Shown here in pieces: positions 9,471 through 20,400 of a DNA stretch of 64,000 nucleotides. A program made the position numbers and the translations under genes. Origin of the DNA: Kazachstania africana CBS 2517 (Eukaryota > Ascomycota > Saccharomycetes > Saccharomycetales > Saccharomycetaceae); NCBI RefSeq assembly GCF_000304475.1, contig NC_018940.1, positions 1,488,001-1,552,000 on the forward strand. The letters run 5' to 3'. How positions within the stretch are numbered: the first letter of the stretch is position 1; every line of letters starts with the position of its first letter. Under the pieces are notes generated by a model. The model had not been told where the DNA came from and did no database searches. It saw nothing but the letters and a program-made list of their open reading frames with translations.

Positions 9471-10571
9471 TCACTGATTAGCATTATTAGAATCGGGCGT
9501 TGTCGTCGTATTAGTATTATAATGTCTTCTTTCCTTTCTTGATTCATACTCATGTAATAGTATGCACATACATGTTAGAGCCTGCGTATTCCAAGGAATA
9601 TCATTCTCGCTTGAATTTACTTTGAACTCTTGAATTTCAAAGCTTGCAAGCCTTAATGTCCTTCTCTTTGGTAAAACACTCATATTATCATCAGAGTATT
9701 TACCCCAAACTGGTAAATGACCTAGCGGTCTTACATTTCTGTCATCATTAGAAAGATTGACATTATCGAGATAATTTGGGGTGTTGTCATCGAGTATCAA
9801 TAACTTGATATCATTTGTGCCGAATGGAGAAGCAAAGCTGGAGAATCCAAACCATCTCAAAGGTAAGTCATCTACAATAGTGTCGATATCCTTCTTATCC
9901 TTGAAGTTATACATGGGGATAGTGACTCCATTGAAGAACTTCAGTTCATGCTTAATCTTACCGTCTAAACTGTTCACATTAGCCTTGAGAATTTCGCAAA
10001 ACTCGAATCTGATTACCCTATAAGTTTCTGTCTCTGTTACTACCTCAACGTTATCAGGAATAGATTGATCCACCGGTAGAACATCGTATTTGGAAATTTT
10101 CATTATTGGATCTTTTTTATTACTGTTGAAAATGGTCTTAATTAAGGCTGATGGAACGGCATGAAACAAAGGAATTCCTATTTTTGTCTTAAGATCGACG
10201 TTATTAAATTTTCTCTTGCTCTTAATAAAATGCTGGTAAGATCTTTCACTAGGAAAGACAAAGAATCCTCTCGTAAGTAACACTGAAATGAATGGAAGCT
10301 TCCTTACAGAATTAAATGCCGGTGCCCTATTTACATAACCTAATCTTTCTAAGTCGCCAATAGTATCTGTGTCTGATACAAAAGTATTTAGCGTTTCTGA
10401 GTCAGACACTGTTTCATTATTCGTACCGATAGTCCTTAAATTTTCGAAAACTGTCGACTGATCTTCATTATCCAATGATTGTGCTAGCCACGAACCTGTT
10501 TGTGATGCGTCATTAACAGCGTTTCCTCGGTTTCTCCTTCTATTTCCTATTAATGATCGAACTCTGTCCAT
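9471..10571 (-). CDS. YNL165W: YNL165W homologue, unknown function
   Basis: A 366-residue protein of unknown function, assigned by position and strand between IBD2 and BNI5 and by similar length (about 406 in S. cerevisiae). The N-terminus is basic and polar (RNRRNRGN), then acidic and Ser/Thr/Asp-rich to about residue 75. A more ordered, hydrophobic region follows (about 80-340) with no signal peptide or clear membrane span. The C-terminus is low complexity (Asn/Thr). It is divergently transcribed from BNI5 with a 149-bp gap. I recognise no domain. Confidence 0.7.
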   Translation of the reverse strand: MDRVRSLIGNRRRNRGNAVNDASQTGSWLAQSLDNEDQSTVFENLRTIGTNNETVSDSETLNTFVSDTDTIGDLERLGYVNRAPAFNSVRKLPFISVLLTRGFFVFPSERSYQHFIKSKRKFNNVDLKTKIGIPLFHAVPSALIKTIFNSNKKDPIMKISKYDVLPVDQSIPDNVEVVTETETYRVIRFEFCEILKANVNSLDGKIKHELKFFNGVTIPMYNFKDKKDIDTIVDDLPLRWFGFSSFASPFGTNDIKLLILDDNTPNYLDNVNLSNDDRNVRPLGHLPVWGKYSDDNMSVLPKRRTLRLASFEIQEFKVNSSENDIPWNTQALTCMCILLHEYESRKERRHYNTNTTTTPDSNNANQ

Positions 10572-10720
10572 TGATCATACAATACAATTACCATGAAACG
10601 AAAATAAATTCCAAAAATAACCGTAATAGCGTGTTCTACACAACTATAACAGATGGGATGAGAAGAATATAAACAGCTCAATATACTAGCTAGATAAATT
10701 ATTAAAAGGATATTAGAGCA

Positions 10721-12028
10721 ATGAGATCTTCCCAGATGGGAAGGAAACGAAAAATTAATAAAAATAAAAAAAAAAGAACGAAAATAAAGCCATCGAAAAA
10801 AGCTATTGATAAACAAACAAACCTATCGAGAATAAGCAAGCAGATGGGATTGGACGAAGAGAAGATCAAGAAGAGGCTGTCGCAGATAGAACTGGACATT
10901 GACCAGATGAACCAGATGATTGACGACAATTTGCTGTTGAGCAAGGGCGAGCAGGGTGTTTCGGAAGCAGAAGACGAAGTTAAACAGTCGAAGTTACATG
11001 AGGTTACAGACGTAGAGACTGGTTCAGATACATATGGGGATGCGGACGATGGGTTTGCAGTGGAAGTAGAGGAAGGAAATGGAGACAATGCGAAGTCTAT
11101 TTCAAATACAGAGGCTAGCGTAGAAAAAGATGTGCAGGATGAGAGAGTCGATAGAGTAGAAGGGTTAGCTGACGTGATTGAGGAAAACAATGTTGAAGTC
11201 AAAGAGTTAACAAACCAAGATAAGGATGGAAAGATCGAGGAAGAAGAGGCTACGGCTGAGGAAGATGAGATTACAGCAGAACAAGATGTAAATAATGAAG
11301 GAGTTTCAGAGGAGGTTGAAGACCCACACGACTCTACACACTCCGATGACGTGACACTCGAAGATACCACTAAAAGTAACGATGGTGAAAAAGGTCCACT
11401 TGGGGATAAGACTCAGCCTATTCAGGAAGAGAATGAAAGTCAATGGGAAGAAATTGATGAAAATACGGAGGAGGCCAAAACTACCAGCATACAGGACAAA
11501 ATAGTTGCTCAATCGATAGAGACAGCGGTTCCAGCATTCTCTGACAAAGAATCTTCTCCTGATGGTAATTTAGGTGAAGATGATAAAATTGTCTTACCAA
11601 AGAAAGACAACGGTGACAACAACGCTACGAACAATCCTCGAATTTTCTCCAACCCATTCAGAGTTATATCAGTGAGCAGCCCCGCCAGTGCCACTTCTAG
11701 TCGTAAGAGTTCGTTGGATACGAAGTCTACGGTTGTTAAGAAAACTCAAGAACAAGAAAACGTAACGAGATTGCAAAAGAGACACGATTACCTCATCAAC
11801 AAATGTATGAAGCTGAATAAAGAGATCGATTACCTGAACAAGATGATGCTACAGGGCAACTTAGACGTTGGCGACAATAAAAAACTGAAGCTTGCCATCT
11901 CCAAATTGCAACAGTATTATGACGAGAAAAACAAAGAGAAATACGAAGTAGGCGTCATCCTAAGTAGACAACTAAGAAAACAGATCAACAATGGCGAAAA
12001 CGGTCAGTTCTGGGTCGGAAGCAAATAA
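10721..12028 (+). CDS. BNI5: Septin-associated protein Bni5
   Basis: Bni5 binds septin filaments at the bud neck and recruits myosin Myo1 before cytokinesis. The 435-residue length is close to S. cerevisiae Bni5 (448). The N-terminus is very lysine-rich (residues 1-40), followed by a region predicted coiled coil (about 45-70, KIKKRLSQIELDIDQMNQMI). A long acidic, Glu/Asp-rich middle (75-275) has several DxEEE-type runs. A C-terminal charged helix (about 345-430) looks coiled coil. The composition explains weak sequence conservation, so the call rests mainly on architecture plus position between YNL165W and SKO1. Confidence 0.8.
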   Translation: MRSSQMGRKRKINKNKKKRTKIKPSKKAIDKQTNLSRISKQMGLDEEKIKKRLSQIELDIDQMNQMIDDNLLLSKGEQGVSEAEDEVKQSKLHEVTDVETGSDTYGDADDGFAVEVEEGNGDNAKSISNTEASVEKDVQDERVDRVEGLADVIEENNVEVKELTNQDKDGKIEEEEATAEEDEITAEQDVNNEGVSEEVEDPHDSTHSDDVTLEDTTKSNDGEKGPLGDKTQPIQEENESQWEEIDENTEEAKTTSIQDKIVAQSIETAVPAFSDKESSPDGNLGEDDKIVLPKKDNGDNNATNNPRIFSNPFRVISVSSPASATSSRKSSLDTKSTVVKKTQEQENVTRLQKRHDYLINKCMKLNKEIDYLNKMMLQGNLDVGDNKKLKLAISKLQQYYDEKNKEKYEVGVILSRQLRKQINNGENGQFWVGSK

Positions 12029-12682
12029 AATCCTCGAACAAATCATGCATGGTATATATATATCGATACCCTAAGTAGAGCCTCCTGGGCCCTCGTGCTC
12101 TCGAGGCGACGAAAACAAACTCCAGTCAAACAAAAACTATGTAACCAAGTAATTCAAAATGGACACTGCAATATATCTTTCTCCGAACGTACCCCCACCC
12201 CGCAAAGTGGTCCAACCAAGTCAAAGTCATCCATGGCTCATACAGCCTCAATCAATGAATGCTTAGAAATTTATTTTAAAATTGATCTACTTGCCTCGGC
12301 GACGAATCTCGCTGTCAAAATCTGCTTTTCAGAAACAAATCAAAAATTTCTTCAAACATCCAAGATTATTCAGTCGAATAAAACAGCATCTCACCTACTT
12401 TGTTCCACCTTCTTCGCGAATAAACGAGTTAGTTTCAGTGGCTCCTTTGGTGTCTATCAATATCTGACATAACCACAAGAAAAGACTTACCGTTTTAACG
12501 ATCCTTATCACCTTCCGTTTTGATTGTTGTTTGCATTTCGAAAAAAGAAATTCGTTTTCATATCTCTATAGCACGTTCGTTGACCGTTTCTGTGTAAGCA
12601 AGTGATCTTTGTGTATAACGTTCCATTTAACGGATCTATTCCTCGTGCATATAATCCAAGTTCAATTTTATTCGACTTTAAA
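12029..12682. other. Intergenic: BNI5 3' region and SKO1 promoter/leader
   Basis: No supported gene. Holds a TA-rich run just after BNI5 (12052-12063), then a GC-richer patch (12080-12110, with CTCGAGG). A minimal open frame ATG-AAT-GCT-TAG lies at 12255-12266; whether it is in the SKO1 transcript is not visible. The frame of SKO1 is open back to 12602 but contains no ATG before 12683. Confidence 0.55.
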
Positions 12683-14215
12683 ATGTCCAATCAAGGCACT
12701 GGCGATTCCGTCAATGCAAACACTGTGTCTTCCTTAAATTTGGAGCCTAATCCTTTCGAGCAAAGTTTTGCTTCAACCAAGAGGACAGATGTAATAAGTA
12801 CAAACCCACCTCTACTACCACGACAGATGAGTAACTCAAATATTAGATCAATTGCAAATCTACCAATAACAAATCAGCCACAATTCTATTCAAGCTCTGC
12901 TTCACTAGCAGATAGTTTCAAGAGACCCTCCCAATCCTCAAGCATTTTTTATTCCACTCAAAGACCAAATATCCAATCCCCTCCAATTCTAACCCCAGGT
13001 GGGTCCAAGAAACTACCTCCATTGGTGTTGTCACCTTCTTTTGTAAAGCAACACGACGACCTCACGTTAACTGCATCACTAAATAATCCACATACCCTTA
13101 ATAATGCTTCGCACAACGCAGCAAATGCAGGCTCTGCTACACATCCTGGTTCGGATGAACACATAGCGGCTACGACGCCAGGTTTTCTTACCTATTTACC
13201 AAGAACTGGCTTAACGCCAAACGAATCAAGCCTCAGAACAGGTCTGACACCTGGAGGTATCAATCCCAATTTGAATTATCCACTTTTACCATCGTTGTCT
13301 AGTAATTCTATAGTCAAACCAGAAGCGAAGATTGAAAAGACTCCTTCAGTACTCAGTTCAAACGGTGCTTTCACTCCCGGTTTAAACACTATCTTGGGAT
13401 ATGTACCTACCACTACGGCTGCTACCACGCCCAATAATAATAATAGTGCTGCTATTGCAGCTACTAATGCAAATACACTCACTGCTGTCGAAGTAAACGG
13501 TGATAACTCAAAACCGATCATTAATAAACGTGAAGAGTTGAGCACAAGTATAACGACAGAGGTCACTAACAATTCTGACAAGAACACTGCTAATAATAAG
13601 AGGAAGAGGAAAGTAGCTTCGCCAAAGGCAAGAAAAATGAATAAGAAAGAAGTCGCTAATACTAATATTAATGAATCGGAGGATTCATATGAACAAGAAC
13701 GTAAAAGGAAAGAATTCCTGGAAAGAAATAGAGTAGCTGCGTCTAAATTTAGGAAGAGAAAAAAGGAATATATCAAAAAAATAGAGAGCGATTTGGCGTT
13801 TTATGAAGATGAATACAACAATTTAACGGCCATAATAAGTAAGCTATTGCCTCCAAATAATGGTAGCCAGGATGAAACTGGTGCTTCACCTTTATTATTA
13901 CTATTAGAAAATGCTATCACAACGAATGACAGAACCACCTCACTGAATATAATAGATCATATCAAAAAGTTAGTGACGGATTCAAGTTTTTTTCATAGAC
14001 AAGGTGTTAATCCTGTCAAAGCTAGTTCACCCGATAGTTACGCGATTCTTGAAGCTGAAAGAGATAATAATCAAGACATTAGTAATAGCAATGGCAACGA
14101 TAACAATTCGTTGTTCAAAGGGCATTCGAATGATGATGAAAGTAATAAAAATGTTGCTATCAACTCTAGTGTCTCTCCAGGAAATAATGACGAAAATTCA
14201 AATATTATTAGTTGA
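12683..14215 (+). CDS. SKO1: bZIP transcription factor Sko1 (CREB/ATF type)
   Basis: Sko1 binds CRE sites and, with Tup1-Cyc8 and Hog1, represses then activates osmotic-stress genes in the nucleus. I start it at 12683 because the protein then begins MSNQGTG and soon shows LEPNPFEQSFAS, the family N-terminus; the frame is open further upstream without an ATG. Repeated proline-directed segments (ILTPGGSKKLPPL, GLTPNESSLRTGLTPG) match the Hog1-contacting N-terminal half. The bZIP basic region ERNRVAASKFRKRKKEY lies near 345-362, followed by a short, poorly heptadic zipper. The C-terminus is Asn/Ser-rich. Length is 510 residues, against about 647 in S. cerevisiae, the loss being in low-complexity linkers. 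Confidence 0.93.
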   Translation: MSNQGTGDSVNANTVSSLNLEPNPFEQSFASTKRTDVISTNPPLLPRQMSNSNIRSIANLPITNQPQFYSSSASLADSFKRPSQSSSIFYSTQRPNIQSPPILTPGGSKKLPPLVLSPSFVKQHDDLTLTASLNNPHTLNNASHNAANAGSATHPGSDEHIAATTPGFLTYLPRTGLTPNESSLRTGLTPGGINPNLNYPLLPSLSSNSIVKPEAKIEKTPSVLSSNGAFTPGLNTILGYVPTTTAATTPNNNNSAAIAATNANTLTAVEVNGDNSKPIINKREELSTSITTEVTNNSDKNTANNKRKRKVASPKARKMNKKEVANTNINESEDSYEQERKRKEFLERNRVAASKFRKRKKEYIKKIESDLAFYEDEYNNLTAIISKLLPPNNGSQDETGASPLLLLLENAITTNDRTTSLNIIDHIKKLVTDSSFFHRQGVNPVKASSPDSYAILEAERDNNQDISNSNGNDNNSLFKGHSNDDESNKNVAINSSVSPGNNDENSNIIS

Positions 14216-14387
14216 AAGAAAGTTCCTTCTAGGTTCAACATGTTTTTTTTAATTTACAGATAGATTCTATCTTAATAGTCTATATACATATATGATACAA
14301 TTTAACGATTCATGTGAAGATGACCCCGTTCTTTTTTTGCTCGAGAAGTCTTATCAGTTTGTAAGTGTTCGAAGATCTCTTATCAGG

Positions 14388-14412
14388 ATATATATATATA
14401 TATATATATATA
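14388..14412. repeat. (AT)n microsatellite in FMP41 promoter
   Basis: 25 bp of strictly alternating A and T, about 75 bp upstream of the FMP41 start. It may serve as a TATA-like or nucleosome-depleted element. Confidence 0.8.
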
Positions 14413-14488
14413 GTAGGGAAAAAAAAAAGTAATAGTCATCGGAACTGAAAGTCTAAACCATACTTCCTGGTAAGATCGGTATAAGTGA

Positions 14489-15247
14489 ATGAGCTTCGAA
14501 TATTTGAACTCTGTTAGAAAGATTGTATGTATCGGTAGAAATTACGCCGAACATATAAAGGAATTGAATAATACCGTACCTAAGAGGCCCTTTTACTTCT
14601 TGAAACCGACATCCAGTATAATTACTCCATGTGGCAGAAAGTCAGCGAAGAAATTAAACGGTGCAACATTTCAAGGTCTAAATGAGGATGGCACAAACCC
14701 GTCACCAATCTACGTTCCGGCAAACGTACAAGTACATCACGAAATTGAACTGGCTCTTGTCATTGGGAAGTACATTTCGAATGTTGATCCAAGAAAATAT
14801 ACTATGAATGATCTCTTAAACTCGGTCACTGGCGTTGCATTAGCTCTTGATTTAACTGGTAGAAATGTCCAAAACGATGCTAAAGCTAAGGGGTTACCGT
14901 GGACGTTAGCTAAAGGGTATGACACTTTCTGCCCTATATCGGAGATGATCCCCATATCAAGACTGGACAGATTAGAAAATTGTTTCCAGTTGAAATGTTT
15001 TGTAAACGGTGAATTGAGACAAGACGGTTCGACTTCACTGATGTTAAACTCTTTACCCAAAATAGTGTCGTCCATCGCTCAAAGTATCACATTAGAACCG
15101 GGAGACTTAGTATTAACTGGAACACCAGCCGGTGTAGGAGAACTCAAAACAGGAGACACGATATCTGGTGAGCTGCATTATAACAATGCAAGAATCGTAG
15201 AAATGGCATTCGATGTTGAAAATCGACCAGGAACTTACGAGTACTAA
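14489..15247 (+). CDS. FMP41: Fumarylacetoacetate-hydrolase family protein Fmp41
   Basis: Member of the FAH family, found in S. cerevisiae mitochondria. Relatives are acylpyruvate hydrolases or oxaloacetate decarboxylases/tautomerases; the substrate here is not established. The 252 residues match the family (259 in S. cerevisiae). Signature motifs are CIGRNYAEHIKEL (13-25), an acidic metal-binding block HHEIELALVIGKY (about 83-95), DLTGRNVQ (near 121) and LTGTPAGVG (near 210-218). No strong presequence is visible. The position after SKO1 on the same strand matches YNL168C. Confidence 0.92.
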   Translation: MSFEYLNSVRKIVCIGRNYAEHIKELNNTVPKRPFYFLKPTSSIITPCGRKSAKKLNGATFQGLNEDGTNPSPIYVPANVQVHHEIELALVIGKYISNVDPRKYTMNDLLNSVTGVALALDLTGRNVQNDAKAKGLPWTLAKGYDTFCPISEMIPISRLDRLENCFQLKCFVNGELRQDGSTSLMLNSLPKIVSSIAQSITLEPGDLVLTGTPAGVGELKTGDTISGELHYNNARIVEMAFDVENRPGTYEY

Positions 15248-15816
15248 CCCTGTAGTTCGTATACATCAATATTTAGATAGACTTCTATGTAAATTCAGTA
15301 ATAGACAGCCGAACAAGTAAGCCCTAATCTAAGTTGTTGGAAATACCATGCCCGGAAAATCAAGCCCTATCTTTATTCAAGGAGAAACCCTAGGGTCGCA
15401 GTTGCCGTGATGCCGTTTTACCCGATCAGGAAATTGCATTCCGAATACGGCGAATTTATACCACTTTAGGAAACTATCTCGACTCGCCGTACGATTTTTT
15501 CCTTCTTCATCGCCGCAAATTCTGTTTTTTGGTGCGAAATTGGAATATTGTGAGATTTAGCTTAGTGAGAAAAATCGCTAAGTCAGCAGTTGGAATAGCA
15601 AACAAATACAAACGGTGTCAAATATAACAAGATTCATTCCGTGTTTTATCTTCTTTCTATCCAGATTCCTACAGTTACTTATTACTGCTGTGAAAAAGAA
15701 CACAGTTTATCCCAGTAAAAGTACATTAGTCGTTTTAACCATTCCATCAATTGCTGCTTCAATTACTTAACTACAAAACAATAACTAGCAATTTAAAGAA
15801 AAAAAAAATAAGAGAC
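15248..15816. other. Intergenic: FMP41 3' region and PSD1 promoter
   Basis: No gene seen. GC-richer in 15390-15520, where GCCGT or its complement occurs four times (15404, 15412, 15447, 15486). No good inositol-responsive UASINO element was found, although PSD1 is known to respond to inositol in S. cerevisiae. The PSD1 frame is open upstream of its first ATG to a TTG at 15751. Confidence 0.55.
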
Positions 15817-17361
15817 ATGCTCACAATGATTCCAGTCAAATCTGCATTGGCTCAAGGCACTACACTGCTGATGGCAAGGATGCCAATGGGTAAAATATCT
15901 TCTGGCATGCATCTACGTAACAGAACAGCGAATCTAATTCATCGAAAATTTTCGACTAAGAAATCGAGTCATCATATTGTGGGACAAGCTAAAAGTTCTG
16001 TAGAACGAAATAAATATGCGATGACTACTCCGGTCTCCATGAAATGGGCCGTGTTGACAGGTGTCACATTGGTTATTGGTACTATGTATCTTGTATCGAG
16101 AAAGGACAGTAGTCATGGTGATACTGGCAACGAAATAAATAAGAAAAAAAAGCATTCAAAGGGCAGGTACAGCGCTAAGTATGAAAAGATTAAGATATTC
16201 AAAAATAATTGGGTCTTTTTCTGTTACTCTACATTACCATTAAATGCGCTTTCACGATTGTGGGGCCAAGTCAATTCTTTGACACTGCCAATGTGGCTTA
16301 GACCCATCGGCTTCAACTTCTATACATTCCTTTTCGGTGTCAAAATTGATGAAATGGTTGACCCAGATCTATATCATTACGCAAATTTATCTGAATTCTT
16401 TTATAGAAGTATCAAGCCAGAATTACGACCAATTGCAGAAGGGAACAATATCTTAACGTCACCTAGTGATGGTAAGGTGCTACAGTTTGGCATAATCGAT
16501 TCAGAAAGTGGTGAAATTGAACAGGTGAAAGGTATGACATACTCAATAAAGGAATTTCTGGGAACTCACGCTAATCCATCAATGACCCGAACTGAATCTA
16601 GTTTCAATTTGACTGATCAAGACGCAAAGCATGAAGAATTCGCTAAAAATAATAACTTCAAGGTACGGTCCAATGAATCAAGTGACGTGGAAGACGAGGA
16701 TAGAATAGATGATGTTTCTACACATGTGATAAATTTCGAAATTGAAGGTGATAAATCGTTACAAAAATACAGCTCAAGCGAGTCTAAAACGCTAACTTTA
16801 TTAAATGAGCTGTCATTGAATACCGTTCTTTCTGCAGATGAAAAATCCGAGCCTAAAAACACTAAACTGTTCTTTGCCGTAATATACCTATCTCCAGGGG
16901 ATTATCATCACTATCATTCTCCGGTAGACTGGGTTTGTAACACCCGTCGCCATTTTCCTGGTGATTTATACTCTGTATCTCCTTATTTTCAGCGTAATTT
17001 CCCGAATTTATTTGTCTTAAATGAACGTGTCTCATTATTAGGATATTGGAAACATGGATTTTTCAGTATGACACCCGTGGGTGCCACAAACGTAGGATCT
17101 ATTAAACTAAATTTCGATGAAGAGCTTGTTACAAACGTAAAGAGAAAGAGACATTCAGATCCAAAAACGTGCTATGAAGCTACCTACAAAAATGCAAGTA
17201 AAATTTTGGGAGGTATGCCCTTAGTCAAAGGCGAGGAAATGGGAGGATTTAAACTAGGTAGTACTGTTGTATTGTGTTTTGAAGCTCCATCAGAATTCAA
17301 ATTCAATATTTCAGTAGGTGATAAAGTTATGGTTGGCCAGGAAATCGGTAGAATAGATTAG
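15817..17361 (+). CDS. PSD1: Mitochondrial phosphatidylserine decarboxylase Psd1
   Basis: Converts phosphatidylserine to phosphatidylethanolamine at the inner mitochondrial membrane. The first in-frame ATG (15817) gives MLTMIPVKSALAQG, matching the family N-terminus; the ATG at 15826 is an alternative. An Arg/Ser-rich presequence (1-60) is followed by a membrane span near 75-95. The catalytic region has FYRSIKPELRPI and the histidine cluster GDYHHYHSPVDW. The LGST motif sits at about 480-483. Self-cleavage between Gly and Ser there makes the beta and alpha chains and the pyruvoyl cofactor. An acidic, poorly conserved insert (about 265-320) separates the two catalytic blocks. Length 514, against 500 in S. 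cerevisiae. All key residues are present. Confidence 0.96.
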   Translation: MLTMIPVKSALAQGTTLLMARMPMGKISSGMHLRNRTANLIHRKFSTKKSSHHIVGQAKSSVERNKYAMTTPVSMKWAVLTGVTLVIGTMYLVSRKDSSHGDTGNEINKKKKHSKGRYSAKYEKIKIFKNNWVFFCYSTLPLNALSRLWGQVNSLTLPMWLRPIGFNFYTFLFGVKIDEMVDPDLYHYANLSEFFYRSIKPELRPIAEGNNILTSPSDGKVLQFGIIDSESGEIEQVKGMTYSIKEFLGTHANPSMTRTESSFNLTDQDAKHEEFAKNNNFKVRSNESSDVEDEDRIDDVSTHVINFEIEGDKSLQKYSSSESKTLTLLNELSLNTVLSADEKSEPKNTKLFFAVIYLSPGDYHHYHSPVDWVCNTRRHFPGDLYSVSPYFQRNFPNLFVLNERVSLLGYWKHGFFSMTPVGATNVGSIKLNFDEELVTNVKRKRHSDPKTCYEATYKNASKILGGMPLVKGEEMGGFKLGSTVVLCFEAPSEFKFNISVGDKVMVGQEIGRID

Positions 17362-17480
17362 TTACAGCTGCATTAAATAAAAACTTTCTTGTATAATAAA
17401 AATTCCTATCTTTTTTTCGTCTATCGACGATATATATTGCATATATATTTAGCAATGCAGATTCTTTTTTTTTTACAGGC

Positions 17481-20400
17481 TTATAAATGGTGTCTTTTCG
17501 TCCAAATTTCAAATTCATAATCAATAACATCCCCACTATTGGTATCAGAACAGAGCATTTCTAAGTTATAATCTTCTGATTGATTTCCCGTCAAGTTGCA
17601 ATTTTCTAACTCTAATTTTAGTTCAGTCATGGTGAGATCTTTTATACCTAGATTCTTATAGAGCGTTTCAGTAAAGTTTTCTTCATTGGGACTTTCCTTC
17701 TTTTCGAAATCATCCATCTTGTTTGTTAAGACAGTCCTTATTTCATCCATATTCTCAAACGTATTTTTATACTGGTGCTTGGGCTGAATATAAATCACGG
17801 TACCATTACTAAAAAAATCCAATGCACTCATTTCATCGTCAAATGTAATTTCTAAGGGATAATATTTATCCATCTTGATTTTCAATGATATCAAATCTCT
17901 CACGTCAGGTAATAGGCACGGCGTGGATAGTTTTCTTTTTTCCACATCCATGTCTTCGCCATTAACTTTAACAGTAATCTCAATTGGAACGTTATTGATC
18001 GCCGCTTCAGTGACAGCATTCTTCACAATCAAACATCTCGATTCCACCGACAAACTCCAGAAATGTTTCAATTCCTGAACTGAATAGGGTTCCATGTATA
18101 ATGGCAAAGTTGCTAATATTAAGTAGGCAACCGATTCAAGGTCAGATGTCTTTAGTGCGTATTGGCCAGATCCCAGAAACAAGAATCCGATTGCCATACT
18201 TGTCGCCATATACTTACCATAATGACTTTCATTTTTGACGTTTGACTCGGTTTCTGTTGATGGGTCTATATATTCACCAAAAAAGTCTTCATAATCTGCA
18301 TCCATCTCATTTCTTTCACCTTCAATCTCAGGAATATCATTCATTTGTAAGCTTTCACCTGCATTCATATCATCGTTAGTCTCACCAAAGGAAGAGGATT
18401 TATTTACACCATTATCGGAGTTGGAATTTTTACTAGATTTATATAGATCAGAATGCTTACCGGTGACAACCTCATGAAGATACCTAACCCTACGAAAAAC
18501 CTCTAAATCCCCTGTGGCACACATTACCATACTTGCGGCAACGATTAGGACATTTACCAACACGTTGGTTCCTTTGATAGTTAACTGAAAGTCGACATTG
18601 TTGGTAAAGCTATTGGAATTTGGACCAGGATATTGGTAAAACGGTAAAAACTTATCAATTAGAGACAGCAAATGATTTCGAGTCTTCAAATTGTTGGTAG
18701 ATGCAAATTTTATACCTATGGCCATGATCCTGCCAGCTAGAGTGTGATACAAAGGCAATGAGTCTGTATTTATCCCATGAAGCATTTCAGGCTCTATGTC
18801 TTCAAAAATAAAATCGAAGTCAGCATTAATCGAGTCCCATAATATCATATTGTAACAGAATTCCCTGAACATGAAAATTTCTGGCCTATTAAAAACGGTA
18901 GTCTTCTCTATGTCAACAGTTAGCCTCACTTTACTTGCCATACTACAATTATTAGATTTTAAGAACATCAATGTTAAAGAGATGATTGAACCAATTTGTG
19001 AATTTTCAGAAATTGTTTTATTCTCCCTATCATGATGAGTATTAATAATCGATAATAATTTTTCAATTAACTTAGTTTCCTGATCTGGATTTGCATGAGT
19101 TGCTGCCTCGTGTTCAGTATCTACGTTGGTTGATCCAATTCCTAGGTTGATCAGCCCCAATGCTATGCCGACAGAAATTCTATAACCCTCATCAGATATC
19201 AAAGTTTCTTGCGATCGTAGTAATGAATTTAGCTCTTTGCATAAAATGGTATTCATTTTGCGATTTCGAGAACTTTGTAATATTAAACCAACACCTACAA
19301 GAGCTGCCATTTGAACTCTGGTATTGATATTTAGATCATTCGAGCCAGGTGGAAGTAATGCAACTACATGAACACTTAAAACTTTCAAAAGTTTAAAATC
19401 TTGTGAGCCTCTTGCACTAGCCGTCATACCTAAAAGTAGGCCAACACTAATAAATGCGATTTTCGGACTCAAATAATTATAAATATGCCATTCCTCCAAG
19501 TTTTTCAAGTGACCATTCAGTCCCAAACCTAATAAAAAGCCACCATGTGTAGCGTTCAGTTCATTTGGCTTATTATATGCTATCCAACTTCCAGTTATAT
19601 CTTTAGCACTTTTAGAAATCTTCAATCCTGATGCGACACCTAAATGAAATTCGCCCCACGAAACTAAATCTGTATCTAAATCTTTTTTATCCTGTGAAAT
19701 CTTGAATCCATTGGGAAATATTACGGTATAGTTCAGTGGAGGTATGTACCATTTCTGTGTAGATAATGGTGTCTCGGAAGAATATGCAATAGCACCGTAT
19801 CCAACACCACTGGTACATATTCTTGTGGTTAATATCTTTGCATAAACTTTTCTTTGTGCTAATATTTTAGCATATTCAGTTTCCTTTGTGATGAAATGAA
19901 TTTTTTGTGGTACGGATGTAGTTAATAGACTGAGAGCATTTTTGAACCTTTGATCCTGAGGAAATATCAAATTTACATTTTGTTTAATTAATTCACTTTC
20001 ATTTACTTTTTGATCATTATTAAAGTTATAATCAATTTGGGATATTTGATTAAATAGCGGATTTTCAATATGTGATTGCGATGTAACTTTAATGATATCT
20101 CCTAATATGCTTCTTATATCTCTATGTTTCGATAGAGCTGGATTTTTCTTTCTATATCTTCCTGACAAATTCACAGCTTGAGTATTCATGGTTGTTAGTG
20201 GTGATGCGGAGGCAGAAGAGAATATTCTATTGTAACGCTTTACATTTAAGCATCTTTCTAGATCAGATCTCGAAATTAATGATAAATTTAAAGAAGGGGA
20301 AGGTTTAGAAATCGTACTTTCTACCATTCTCAATAGATTTTTAATTGGATTCATTATACCTATTGGATAAGAATTAATTTCTTCATTTGTGACATTGAAT

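Noticed and set aside
15330..15345. TGTTGGAA as a possible Ty LTR start
   Set aside because: No matching LTR end, target-site duplication, primer-binding site or coding remnant lies nearby.
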